Source of the DNA: Oscillospiraceae bacterium
Lineage (GTDB): Bacteria > Bacillota_A > Clostridia > Oscillospirales > WRJC01
Reading direction: 5' to 3'
Assembly (NCBI GenBank): GCA_009785015.1
Contig: WQXD01000043.1
Span: 1 to 18,974, forward strand
DNA: 18,974 nucleotides
The notes beneath the pieces were generated by a model. It did not search any database. It had not been told where the DNA came from and saw nothing but the letters and a program-made list of their open reading frames with translations. This document shows, one piece after another, positions 8,675 to 15,616 of the stretch; within the stretch, counting starts at the first letter, position 1, and every line of letters starts with the position of its first letter. A program made the translations under genes and the position numbers.

Positions 8675-8703
8675 TTGTTATGATGTAATAAATAAGGTAC
8701 CAT
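8675..8703 (+). promoter_or_regulatory. Weak candidate promoter of the plus-strand murE-like/asnB-like unit
   Basis: TTGTTA (8675-8680) followed after 17 nt by TACCAT (8698-8703) is the best plus-strand pair I can find in the 90-bp divergent gap. Both hexamers match consensus at only four of six positions. Other AT-rich hexamers (TATTAT at 8710-8715 and 8715-8720) lack a matching -35. A promoter is expected here because the neighbouring gene on the left runs the other way. Confidence 0.25.
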
Positions 8704-8715
8704 ACAGTTTATTAT

Positions 8716-8744
8716 ATTATACATCTGTTAACAAAATATGACAT
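8716..8744 (-). promoter_or_regulatory. Candidate promoter of rsmA-uppP-ftsK
   Basis: On the minus strand, ATGTCA (8744-8739) is followed after 17 nt by a perfect TATAAT (8721-8716); a second overlapping TATAAT follows at 8716-8711. This would place the transcript start roughly 40 nt upstream of rsmA. It lies in the 90-bp gap between the divergent rsmA and Mur ligase genes. Confidence 0.45.
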
Positions 8745-8758
8745 GAGGGAGCATTTTC

Positions 8759-10267
8759 GTGGATAAACCAAAAATCAATTACGGGCAGGTGATAGACCTC
8801 CTTTCAAAAAACGGGCTCGTGGAAAGATACAGTATAAAAAACCCGGAACAGGAAATCGGATATATTTCATATACTTCGGAGGATATCGCCGAAAACACCC
8901 TGTTTTTTTGCAAGGGGGCGCGTTTTAAAGAGCAGTATCTGAGCGAAGCGGTGCAAAAAGGCGCCGTCTGCTATATGTCAGAGCGAAAATACGATTCCGT
9001 CGGTCAAAAAACCGGGTATATAATCACAAACGATATACGGCGCTCCATCGCGGAAATCGCGCCGCTCTATTACGGTTATCCGTATCAAAAGCTCACTCTT
9101 GTCGGCGTCACCGGCACAAAAGGCAAAACCACAGCCGCCCATTTTATCAAGAATATATTGGACGAATTTACAAACTCCGAAACCGGGCTCAGTTCAAGCA
9201 TACAAAAGTATACGGGCCGCCGGAGCGAAGAATCCCATTTAAACACCCCAGAGCCCTGCGATCTGCAAAAATATTTTCACGAATCGCTCGCGAGCGGCAT
9301 CAAATATTTCACAATGGAAGTGTCGTCGCAGGCGTACAAGGCGGACCGGGTGCGCGGCGTCACATTTGACAACGGCATATTCTTAAACATCGCCGAGGAT
9401 CATATAAGCCCCGCGGAACACGAAAATTTTGAAGATTACCTGAGCTGCAAAACCGAATTTTTAAAAAACTGCTCAAATATTGTGATAAACTGCGAAACCG
9501 ATTGTTTTGATAGGGTGCTCGAAGCGGCGAAAAGCTCCGAATCCTTAAAACAAATCACCCTTTTCGGCGGCGAAAAAGTCAAAAATTCGTGCGATTATTA
9601 TTATTCGGATGTAAAAAAAGAAGCCCGGGGCACCTCTTTTTGCGTAAAAAACGACAAAACGGGGTATTTCGCGGAATTTACGATAATGATGCCGGGGCGC
9701 TTCAACGCCGAAAACGCCGCGGCGGCAATCGCAATGTGCAAGACGCTCGGCATCGACGACGAAAGCATAAAAAAAGGGCTGTTGAAAACCAAAATCCCCG
9801 GACGCATGGAGGTCTTCGAGAATGGGGGCGTCACCGTTATCGTCGACTACGCCCACAACCTTCTGAGTTTTACCAAATTATACGAGTCCCTTTCTATCGA
9901 CTACCCGAACCAAAAGATAATATCGGTCGGCGGCGCCCCGGGCGAAAAGGCGTACAGGCGACGAAAGGACTTCGCCGATGTGGCGGGCAAAGCCTCGGAC
10001 TATGTGTACCTCACCGCCGAAGACCCGCAGTTTGAGGATGTGCAAACCATATGCGAGGAAATCGCGGGGTATATGCCCTCTGTCCCACATCAGATAATCT
10101 GCGACAGGGCCGAAGCGGTGACAAAAGCGGTGAACGGAGCCAAACCCGGCGATGTGGTGGTGCTGCTCGCCAAAGGGGGGGAAAACTATCAGAAAGTCAG
10201 GGGGAAATATGAATTCTACGAATCCGACGTCACAATCGCCAAAAATATTTTATATCAAAAAGCTTGA
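8759..10267 (+). CDS. MurE-type Mur ligase (UDP-MurNAc-tripeptide synthetase-like), L-lysine-type subfamily with variant recognition motif
   Basis: A 502-residue ATP-dependent Mur ligase, likely adding the third residue to UDP-MurNAc-L-Ala-D-Glu or a related precursor in the cytoplasm. The P-loop is GVTGTKGKTT (116-125). Ser/Gln-rich EVSSQAY lies at 187-193. DHISPAEHENFEDY (214-227) leads to K231, the expected carbamylated lysine. GAPGEK (393-398) and AKGGENYQ (471-478) complete the C-terminal domain. These motifs resemble streptococcal L-Lys-adding MurE as I recall it, not the meso-DAP type, which carries DNPR. The recognition tetrapeptide here is EDPQ (421-424) where those enzymes have DDPN. 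The GTG start at 8759 has GGGAG 7 nt upstream. The gene lies 15 nt before the AsnB-like gene. It may be the organism's only MurE or a paralogue; the window does not show which. Confidence 0.85.
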   Translation: MDKPKINYGQVIDLLSKNGLVERYSIKNPEQEIGYISYTSEDIAENTLFFCKGARFKEQYLSEAVQKGAVCYMSERKYDSVGQKTGYIITNDIRRSIAEIAPLYYGYPYQKLTLVGVTGTKGKTTAAHFIKNILDEFTNSETGLSSSIQKYTGRRSEESHLNTPEPCDLQKYFHESLASGIKYFTMEVSSQAYKADRVRGVTFDNGIFLNIAEDHISPAEHENFEDYLSCKTEFLKNCSNIVINCETDCFDRVLEAAKSSESLKQITLFGGEKVKNSCDYYYSDVKKEARGTSFCVKNDKTGYFAEFTIMMPGRFNAENAAAAIAMCKTLGIDDESIKKGLLKTKIPGRMEVFENGGVTVIVDYAHNLLSFTKLYESLSIDYPNQKIISVGGAPGEKAYRRRKDFADVAGKASDYVYLTAEDPQFEDVQTICEEIAGYMPSVPHQIICDRAEAVTKAVNGAKPGDVVVLLAKGGENYQKVRGKYEFYESDVTIAKNILYQKA

Positions 10268-10282
10268 AAGCGGGGTAAACAT

Positions 10283-12109
10283 ATGAGCGGATTTGCCGGA
10301 TATTTCGGCGAAAAAATCCAAATAAACGAAAATTTCGCGGCCCGAATGTGCGCCAAAATAGCGCACAGGGGTACGGAAGAAGATTTTTTTTCGGACGGCG
10401 CCTTCGCGGCGGGGGCGAGGTTTTCCGCGGTCACGCCGGAGGACCCGGACCGGCTGGTATATAACGAAGAAAAAAATCTCGTGATTTTTTTCGACGGCAG
10501 GATATACAACTCAAAACAAATCAAATCCGAACTCATCGGTCTCGGCCATTTGTTTTCGGGTTCTTCCGACGCCGAAGTCGCGCTGCACGGCTATGAGCAG
10601 TACAAAAGCGGCCTGCCATCGAGGCTCCGGGGGCCGTTCGCTTTTGTGATATATGACCTAAAAACGCGTGAGCTGTTCGGCGCGAGGGATCATTTCGGGG
10701 TTAAGCCGCTGTACTGGTACAAAGACGAGGGTCTGTTTATGTTCGCCTCGGAGATAAAAAGTTTTTTGGCCCACCCCGGCTTCAAAAAAGAGCTCAACAA
10801 AACCGCGCTGAAAATGTATCTTATATTTCAATATTCCGCCTTGGAGGAAACTTTTTTTAAAAACGTTTTCCGGTTTTTGCCGGGCTGCTTTTTCACATAC
10901 AAAGAAGAAATCCTGGAAACTACGCGGTACTTTGAAATAGAATACAAAACCGAAAACAACGCCTTCAAAAACTGCGCCGGCATATTGGAAAAAACGCTGA
11001 AAGATTCGATAGAGCGCCACAAAAGCGGCGATATTGAAATTGCGGGCTTTTTGTCCGCCGGGGTCGATTCGAGCTTTATCGTTTCGGAGGCAAAACCCCA
11101 AAAAACTTTTTCAGTCGGGTTTTCGGCGGACGGTTTCGACGAAACCGCCTGTGCAAAAGAGCTCTCGGATATATTAAAACTCGAAAACCGCTCAAAAATC
11201 GTGTCCGCCGATGAATTTTTTGAGATATTGCCCGAAGTGCAGTACCTCTGCGACGAACCTTACGCGAATTTGTCCGGTGTGCCGCTGTATTATCTGGCAA
11301 AAATGGCTTCCGCCCATGTGAAAGCGGTTTTTTCGGGCGAAGGCTCCGATGAGTTTTTCGCCGGATATCTGCCGTATGCCCAGTCGCGGTTTTCGAATAT
11401 ATATTCAAAGCTCCCATTCGGGCTCAGGAAATTTTTGGCCAGAGCGGTCAAACCGCTTCCGGATTTCAAAGGCAAAAAAACGATGATACAGCACGGGCAA
11501 AAAGTCGAGGACTACTACACCGGCCAGTCGTTTATAATGGACGACGGCGAGGCAAATGACATTTTAAGCGAAAGCTATAGAAGCGAAATGAGCTACAGGG
11601 ATGTGACCGGGCCGTATTTTGAGCGGGCAGCCAAATACGGCGATTTGACCAAAAAGCAGTATCTGGATATGCTTTTGTGGCTCCCGAACGATATACTGCT
11701 CAAATCCGACAGAATGAACGCCGCGCATTCGGTCGAGATCCGCACGCCGATTCTGGATGCGGACGTTTTTGCAGCCGCCTCAAAGATCCCGAGAAAATAT
11801 CTCATAAAAAACAAGGTCACAAAGTGGCTATTCCGGCAGGTGGCAGCTAAAAGCATTCCGCCCCAATGGTCCAAACGCAAGAAACTCGGCTTTCTGGTTC
11901 CGTTCAGGCTGTGGCTCAAAGAGCCGAAATACCGCGACATATTAAAAAATATGTTCGAGCAGGATTTTGCCGGGGAATTTTTTGTCGCGGAAAAGCTTCT
12001 TTTTATGCTGGACGAACACTTCAGCGGCAAAAAAAACAACGCGCGCAAATTGTACACCGTATATTCGTTTTTGGTGTGGCACAGAGCCTATTTCAATGAA
12101 AATCAATAA
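10283..12109 (+). CDS. AsnB-type amide synthetase lacking the catalytic Cys2 of its glutaminase domain
   Basis: A 608-residue homologue of class B asparagine synthetases, closest in my recollection to B. subtilis AsnB, which amidates meso-DAP in peptidoglycan. The C-terminal ATP-dependent synthetase domain is intact: LSAGVDSS (257-264), CDEPYANLSGVPLYYLAK (323-340), SGEGSDEFFAGY (351-362) and LPNDILLKSDRM (467-478). The N-terminal class II amidotransferase domain is altered: residue 2 is Ser (AGC) instead of the nucleophilic Cys. The motif usually NGEIYN is DGRIYN (71-76), and HRGP is HRGT (28-31). Arg46 and D96 remain. It is therefore unlikely to hydrolyse glutamine normally and may use ammonia or another amine. 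The ATG at 10283 has GGGG 7 nt upstream and fits the family N-terminus exactly. It is the second gene of the plus-strand unit, 26 nt before the aldolase. Confidence 0.9.
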   Translation: MSGFAGYFGEKIQINENFAARMCAKIAHRGTEEDFFSDGAFAAGARFSAVTPEDPDRLVYNEEKNLVIFFDGRIYNSKQIKSELIGLGHLFSGSSDAEVALHGYEQYKSGLPSRLRGPFAFVIYDLKTRELFGARDHFGVKPLYWYKDEGLFMFASEIKSFLAHPGFKKELNKTALKMYLIFQYSALEETFFKNVFRFLPGCFFTYKEEILETTRYFEIEYKTENNAFKNCAGILEKTLKDSIERHKSGDIEIAGFLSAGVDSSFIVSEAKPQKTFSVGFSADGFDETACAKELSDILKLENRSKIVSADEFFEILPEVQYLCDEPYANLSGVPLYYLAKMASAHVKAVFSGEGSDEFFAGYLPYAQSRFSNIYSKLPFGLRKFLARAVKPLPDFKGKKTMIQHGQKVEDYYTGQSFIMDDGEANDILSESYRSEMSYRDVTGPYFERAAKYGDLTKKQYLDMLLWLPNDILLKSDRMNAAHSVEIRTPILDADVFAAASKIPRKYLIKNKVTKWLFRQVAAKSIPPQWSKRKKLGFLVPFRLWLKEPKYRDILKNMFEQDFAGEFFVAEKLLFMLDEHFSGKKNNARKLYTVYSFLVWHRAYFNENQ

Positions 12110-12135
12110 TTAAAAATTTTGGGAGGATAATTCAA

Positions 12136-12999
12136 ATGATTGCAAACGCATGTGAAATGTCGGCAAAGGCAAGAGACGGCCGTTACGCCGTGGCGCAGAT
12201 CAATATCAACAATTTGGAATGGACAAAGGCGGTGCTTGAAACCGCCGAGGAATTGAAATCCCCGATCATACTCGGGGTATCCAAAAGCGCGGCAAAATAC
12301 ATGGCGGGCTTTTCCACCGTCGCCGCCATGGTCAGGGCGATGGACGCGGAGCTCGATATATCCGTGCCCGTGGCTCTGCATCTGGACCACGGCACATACG
12401 AAGATGCGCTCGCGTGCGTAAAAACCGGTTTCACCAGTATAATGTTCGACGGAAGCAGGCTGTCCATTGAAGAAAACCTCGAAAAGACAAAGGAGTTGGT
12501 GAAAATAGCGCGCGAAAAGGGCTTGTCGCTCGAGGCCGAAGTGGGGAGCATCGGCGGAGTGGAGGACGGAATCGTGGGCATGGGCGAGATCGCCAACCCG
12601 GAACACTGCGCCCTGATGGCCGCTCTTGGAATCGATTTGTTGGCGGCCGGGATCGGCAACATCCACGGAATCTATCCGAAAGACTGGAAAGGGCTGGATT
12701 TTGACGCGCTCGCCAAAATACACGAGGCCGCCGGTGCCGTGCCGCTTGTTTTGCACGGAGGAACCGGGATTCCCGAAGAGATGATAAAAAAGGCGATAAG
12801 CCTCGGCGTTTCCAAAATCAACGTGAACACCGAATGCCAGCTTTCCTTCGCGGCGGCCACGAGGGGATATATAGAGAAAGGATTGGACCAGACAAATAAA
12901 GGGTATGACCCCAGAAAACTTTTGGTTCCGGGAGCCAAGGCAATTAAAGCCACCATAAAGGAAAAAATACAGCTTTTCGGCTCCGAGTGCAAAGCCTGA
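12136..12999 (+). CDS. fba: Class II fructose-1,6-bisphosphate aldolase
   Basis: A 287-residue zinc-dependent aldolase of the FbaA type, cleaving fructose 1,6-bisphosphate to dihydroxyacetone phosphate and glyceraldehyde 3-phosphate in glycolysis. The signature HLDHG (82-86) supplies the catalytic Asp84 and zinc ligand His85. His177 (GNIHG) and His207 (LHGGTG, 206-211) complete the zinc site, and LEAEVG (132-137) is the second family signature. INVNTECQ (228-235) is the phosphate-binding region. The ATG at 12136 has GGAGG 9 nt upstream. Related class II members such as tagatose-bisphosphate aldolase share these motifs, but the close match to B. subtilis FbaA favours FBP. Its place behind two wall-ligase-like genes, with no other glycolytic gene nearby, is odd. 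Confidence 0.9.
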   Translation: MIANACEMSAKARDGRYAVAQININNLEWTKAVLETAEELKSPIILGVSKSAAKYMAGFSTVAAMVRAMDAELDISVPVALHLDHGTYEDALACVKTGFTSIMFDGSRLSIEENLEKTKELVKIAREKGLSLEAEVGSIGGVEDGIVGMGEIANPEHCALMAALGIDLLAAGIGNIHGIYPKDWKGLDFDALAKIHEAAGAVPLVLHGGTGIPEEMIKKAISLGVSKINVNTECQLSFAAATRGYIEKGLDQTNKGYDPRKLLVPGAKAIKATIKEKIQLFGSECKA

Positions 13000-13025
13000 C
13001 AAGCTGAAAAGAAAGGATGAAACAA

Positions 13026-14552
13026 ATGAGCAAAATCAAAAAAACAGCCTTGTTTTTGTCGATCTTGATACTTTCCATATTCATTTTGGCCTGCGGGGGC
13101 GAAAAAAATGCCGAAACGCCCGAAAATACGCAGGACCCGCAAAATCAAAACAACCCCGGCGAAAACCGGGACGAATCCGATTCGGCGCAGACGGCGGCCA
13201 ATTACGATTATCTCCCCGACGTCGATTACGGCGGGCGCGACTTTATGATCATGACGAGGGACGGCGGCTGGGACACCTGCCACCACATAGAGGAGTTTGT
13301 AGTCGAGGAGCAGATCGGCGAAGTGATAAACGACGCGGTTTACAAGAGGAACCTGATAGTTGAGGAAAAATTCAATATAAAGATAAAGATCATGCTGACG
13401 GACGAGAGGGCAAACGATATGCCGGCGATTATAAAGCGCATGGTAAAATCGGGCGCCGACGACGTCGATTTGGTGTGCGCCCATCAGGTATATATCGGCC
13501 AGACCGCTCCGGAAGGCAACTTTTTGAACTGGTTTGACGTGCCGCATGTGAATTTCGACCAGCCTTGGTGGGTCAGCGACGCCAACAGGGAACTGTCCGT
13601 CGACGGCAAAACCTTTTTTGTGATCAGCGAGCTCCCCTACGAGCTTTTGGACTATACATACTGCGTTTACTTCAACAAGCGGCTTGTTTCGGATTACGGG
13701 CTTGAAAACCCGTACAGCATGGTAAACGGCGGGAAATGGACCATAGATTATTTGATGAAAACCGTGAGGGACATATATGTGGACATAGACAACGACGGCA
13801 AGAGGAGCATGGATGATTTCTACGGGTTCGCCTCCAACACATACAGCGCGGGAAATACTTTCATATGGTCGCTGGGCGCGAAAGTCATGGAAAAAGACAA
13901 CGAAGGCCGGCCCCAGTTGGTCATGAACAATCAGCACACCGCGGATATGGTCGATAAGCTCTACACGCTCTATTTCGACACCCCGGGTTCATACGGCCTG
14001 AACAAAACGGTGGAAAAAACGATCGAATGGCCCTATGTGACCGCTCAGATGTTCAAAAACGGGCAGGTCATATTCAATACCGGGATGTTTTGCGACGCGC
14101 TTGTGCGCTTTAAGGACATGACTGACGATTACGGGATAATACCGTATCCGAAATGGAATGAAGCTCAGAGCGATTATTACACCATGATAGACGGGCACGG
14201 GCCGCTGCTCGCCATATTGCAGACCGAACAGGACATAGAAATGGTGGGCATAATCACGGAGGCGCTGAGCGCCGAGAGCTATAATCTCGTGACTCCCGCC
14301 TATTATGAGGTGGCCCTGAAGATAAAGTACTCCCGCGACGAAGAATCGGTGCAGATGCTGGATCTGATAAAAAGCGGAATAAAATACGATTTCGGGTATA
14401 TATACGACGGCTGGCAGGGAGTGGCTTTCGGGCTCCAGGAGATGTTCGCCGGCCAAAAAAAGGACTTCGCCTCATATTACGAAAAGAAGGAAAGGTCCGC
14501 GCTGAAATATTACAACAAGATAATCGACATGTATTACGAATTCGGGGGCTAA
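13026..14552 (+). CDS. Solute-binding lipoprotein (ABC-type extracellular family 1), no permease nearby
   Basis: A 508-residue secreted lipoprotein. A Lys-rich start and hydrophobic stretch lead to a lipobox ILAC with the lipidated Cys at residue 23. An Asn/Glu/Pro-rich flexible linker runs to about residue 58. The remainder looks like a type-1 extracellular solute-binding protein, with a YNFxxxF-like hinge region (CVYFNKRLVSDYGLENP, around 213-229) and a dockerin/EF-hand-like calcium loop DIDNDGKRSMDD (253-264). The ligand is unknown; sugars or oligosaccharides would be usual for the family. I chose the ATG at 13026 because AAAGGA lies about 8 nt upstream; the in-frame ATG at 13017 directly abuts that site. 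No transport permease or ATPase is encoded in the window, so it may serve a system elsewhere. It is the last gene of the plus-strand unit. Confidence 0.85.
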   Translation: MSKIKKTALFLSILILSIFILACGGEKNAETPENTQDPQNQNNPGENRDESDSAQTAANYDYLPDVDYGGRDFMIMTRDGGWDTCHHIEEFVVEEQIGEVINDAVYKRNLIVEEKFNIKIKIMLTDERANDMPAIIKRMVKSGADDVDLVCAHQVYIGQTAPEGNFLNWFDVPHVNFDQPWWVSDANRELSVDGKTFFVISELPYELLDYTYCVYFNKRLVSDYGLENPYSMVNGGKWTIDYLMKTVRDIYVDIDNDGKRSMDDFYGFASNTYSAGNTFIWSLGAKVMEKDNEGRPQLVMNNQHTADMVDKLYTLYFDTPGSYGLNKTVEKTIEWPYVTAQMFKNGQVIFNTGMFCDALVRFKDMTDDYGIIPYPKWNEAQSDYYTMIDGHGPLLAILQTEQDIEMVGIITEALSAESYNLVTPAYYEVALKIKYSRDEESVQMLDLIKSGIKYDFGYIYDGWQGVAFGLQEMFAGQKKDFASYYEKKERSALKYYNKIIDMYYEFGG

Positions 14553-15586
14553 AGCCCGGCATCGAGCTCGTAAACGCATTCAAACAGCCCGCCTTTGGCA
14601 TACAATTCATGCCGTGGGGGCAGCTCGGCTATCCTGACAAGGCGCGCGCCGATCTTTTCGCAGACCCGGCGCGACGCCTTGTCCGCGTGATCGGCGGTGA
14701 CGAACATTTTTTGAAATTCATGCATTTTGGCTAAGTTCAAAATTATTTTGCAAGCCGCGGCGGCCACGCCCACGTTCCGGTATTGTTCATTTACAAAACA
14801 TCCGATATGCCCCGAGTAGTACAGGGCCTCGTCAAACCCCAGATAAAGCGATATTTCCCCGAAGACCGTGCCCGAACTTTTGTCGGTTATATCGAATCTG
14901 TAACCCGGGAGGCGGTCTTTTTTCGTCTCCTTCGGATAATATCCGGCGCACTTGAGGCCAAGGTTGTGCGCTGTGAGCTCCATTTCGCCGGGATCCAAAA
15001 AGTTTTTTATTCCGGGCTCATACCGGCTGTTGAAATCGTCTTTTACGAGCCCGTAAAAATCGCTGTCCTGATAGATTTTATCCCCTGTGATGTACTTTTG
15101 TTTCATATGGCCCTCTTTGGCAAACCCCGCCTTTTGCAGCACCTTGCCGGAAGCGGGGTTCCGGACGGAATGATAGGCTTCGAGCCTGTTTATGTTTACA
15201 TCCAAAAACATATAGTCGGAAACGGCGCGCAGCGCTTCCGTGGCATAGCCTTGGTTCCAGAAACGCTCTCCCAGGCAAAAACCCAGCTCCGCGGTTTTCG
15301 CTCGTTCGATTATTTCCGCGGATATCGACCCGATCAGAAACCCTTCCGTTTTGTGCTCGATTCCCCAGACATATGTGTCCGGCCGCGAGTAGCCGCCTAT
15401 TATATCCAGCAAACAGGTTTTTGTCTCGGAAATTGTACTGTGTTTTTGCCATGTGAGGTATTTGACCACATTGTCGTAGTTCGCCCATTCCCTGAATATC
15501 TCGTTTGCGTCCCCCATATTAAAACGCCTGAGCAAAAGCCTCCGGGTTTCTATTTCCCGGGTTCCCCTGTGAGTCAAATCTTTCAA
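14549..15586 (-). CDS. Tandem-domain GNAT N-acetyltransferase
   Basis: A 345-residue protein with two acetyltransferase folds. The first (about 12-185) resembles RimJ/RimL-type enzymes: TRRLLLRRF (14-22), acetyl-CoA loop RFWNQGYATEAL (108-119), and NPASGKVLQKAGF (143-155). The second (about 200-345) has QYRNVGVAAAA (268-278) and a C-terminal LPPRHELYAKGG (322-333) like other Firmicutes predicted acetyltransferases. The substrate is unknown. The start is a TTG at 15586, with an AGG-rich site about 8 nt upstream. An in-frame TAG lies four codons upstream, and the first in-frame ATG would cut into domain one. It lies 30 nt downstream of mutS2. Its TAG overlaps the TAA of the convergent lipoprotein gene. 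Confidence 0.85.
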   Translation of the reverse strand: MKDLTHRGTREIETRRLLLRRFNMGDANEIFREWANYDNVVKYLTWQKHSTISETKTCLLDIIGGYSRPDTYVWGIEHKTEGFLIGSISAEIIERAKTAELGFCLGERFWNQGYATEALRAVSDYMFLDVNINRLEAYHSVRNPASGKVLQKAGFAKEGHMKQKYITGDKIYQDSDFYGLVKDDFNSRYEPGIKNFLDPGEMELTAHNLGLKCAGYYPKETKKDRLPGYRFDITDKSSGTVFGEISLYLGFDEALYYSGHIGCFVNEQYRNVGVAAAACKIILNLAKMHEFQKMFVTADHADKASRRVCEKIGARLVRIAELPPRHELYAKGGLFECVYELDAGL

Positions 15587-15616
15587 CTTGCTTACCTATC
15601 CTTCCCCGCGCATCTG

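Noticed and set aside
8726..8733. TGTTAACA palindrome in the rsmA/Mur ligase gap as a second Rex site
   Set aside because: Only one TTAACAA half fits; the other half does not match TTGTTAA at the required 4-bp spacing.
12103..13002. A 299-codon minus-strand open frame covering fba
   Set aside because: Exact antisense shadow of the aldolase gene, with no independent support.
13017..13025. Upstream in-frame ATG as the start of the solute-binding lipoprotein
   Set aside because: It directly abuts the AAAGGA ribosome site, leaving no spacing; the ATG at 13026 is correctly placed and still gives a full signal peptide.
12672..13937. A 421-codon minus-strand open frame opposite fba and the lipoprotein gene
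   Set aside because: It spans two real plus-strand genes and their junction, with no ribosome site and no family motif; the sense genes explain the sequence fully.
14546..14557. GGGC-TAAA-GCCC hairpin at the convergent gene ends as a terminator
   Set aside because: The stem is only four base pairs and no T-run follows on either strand.
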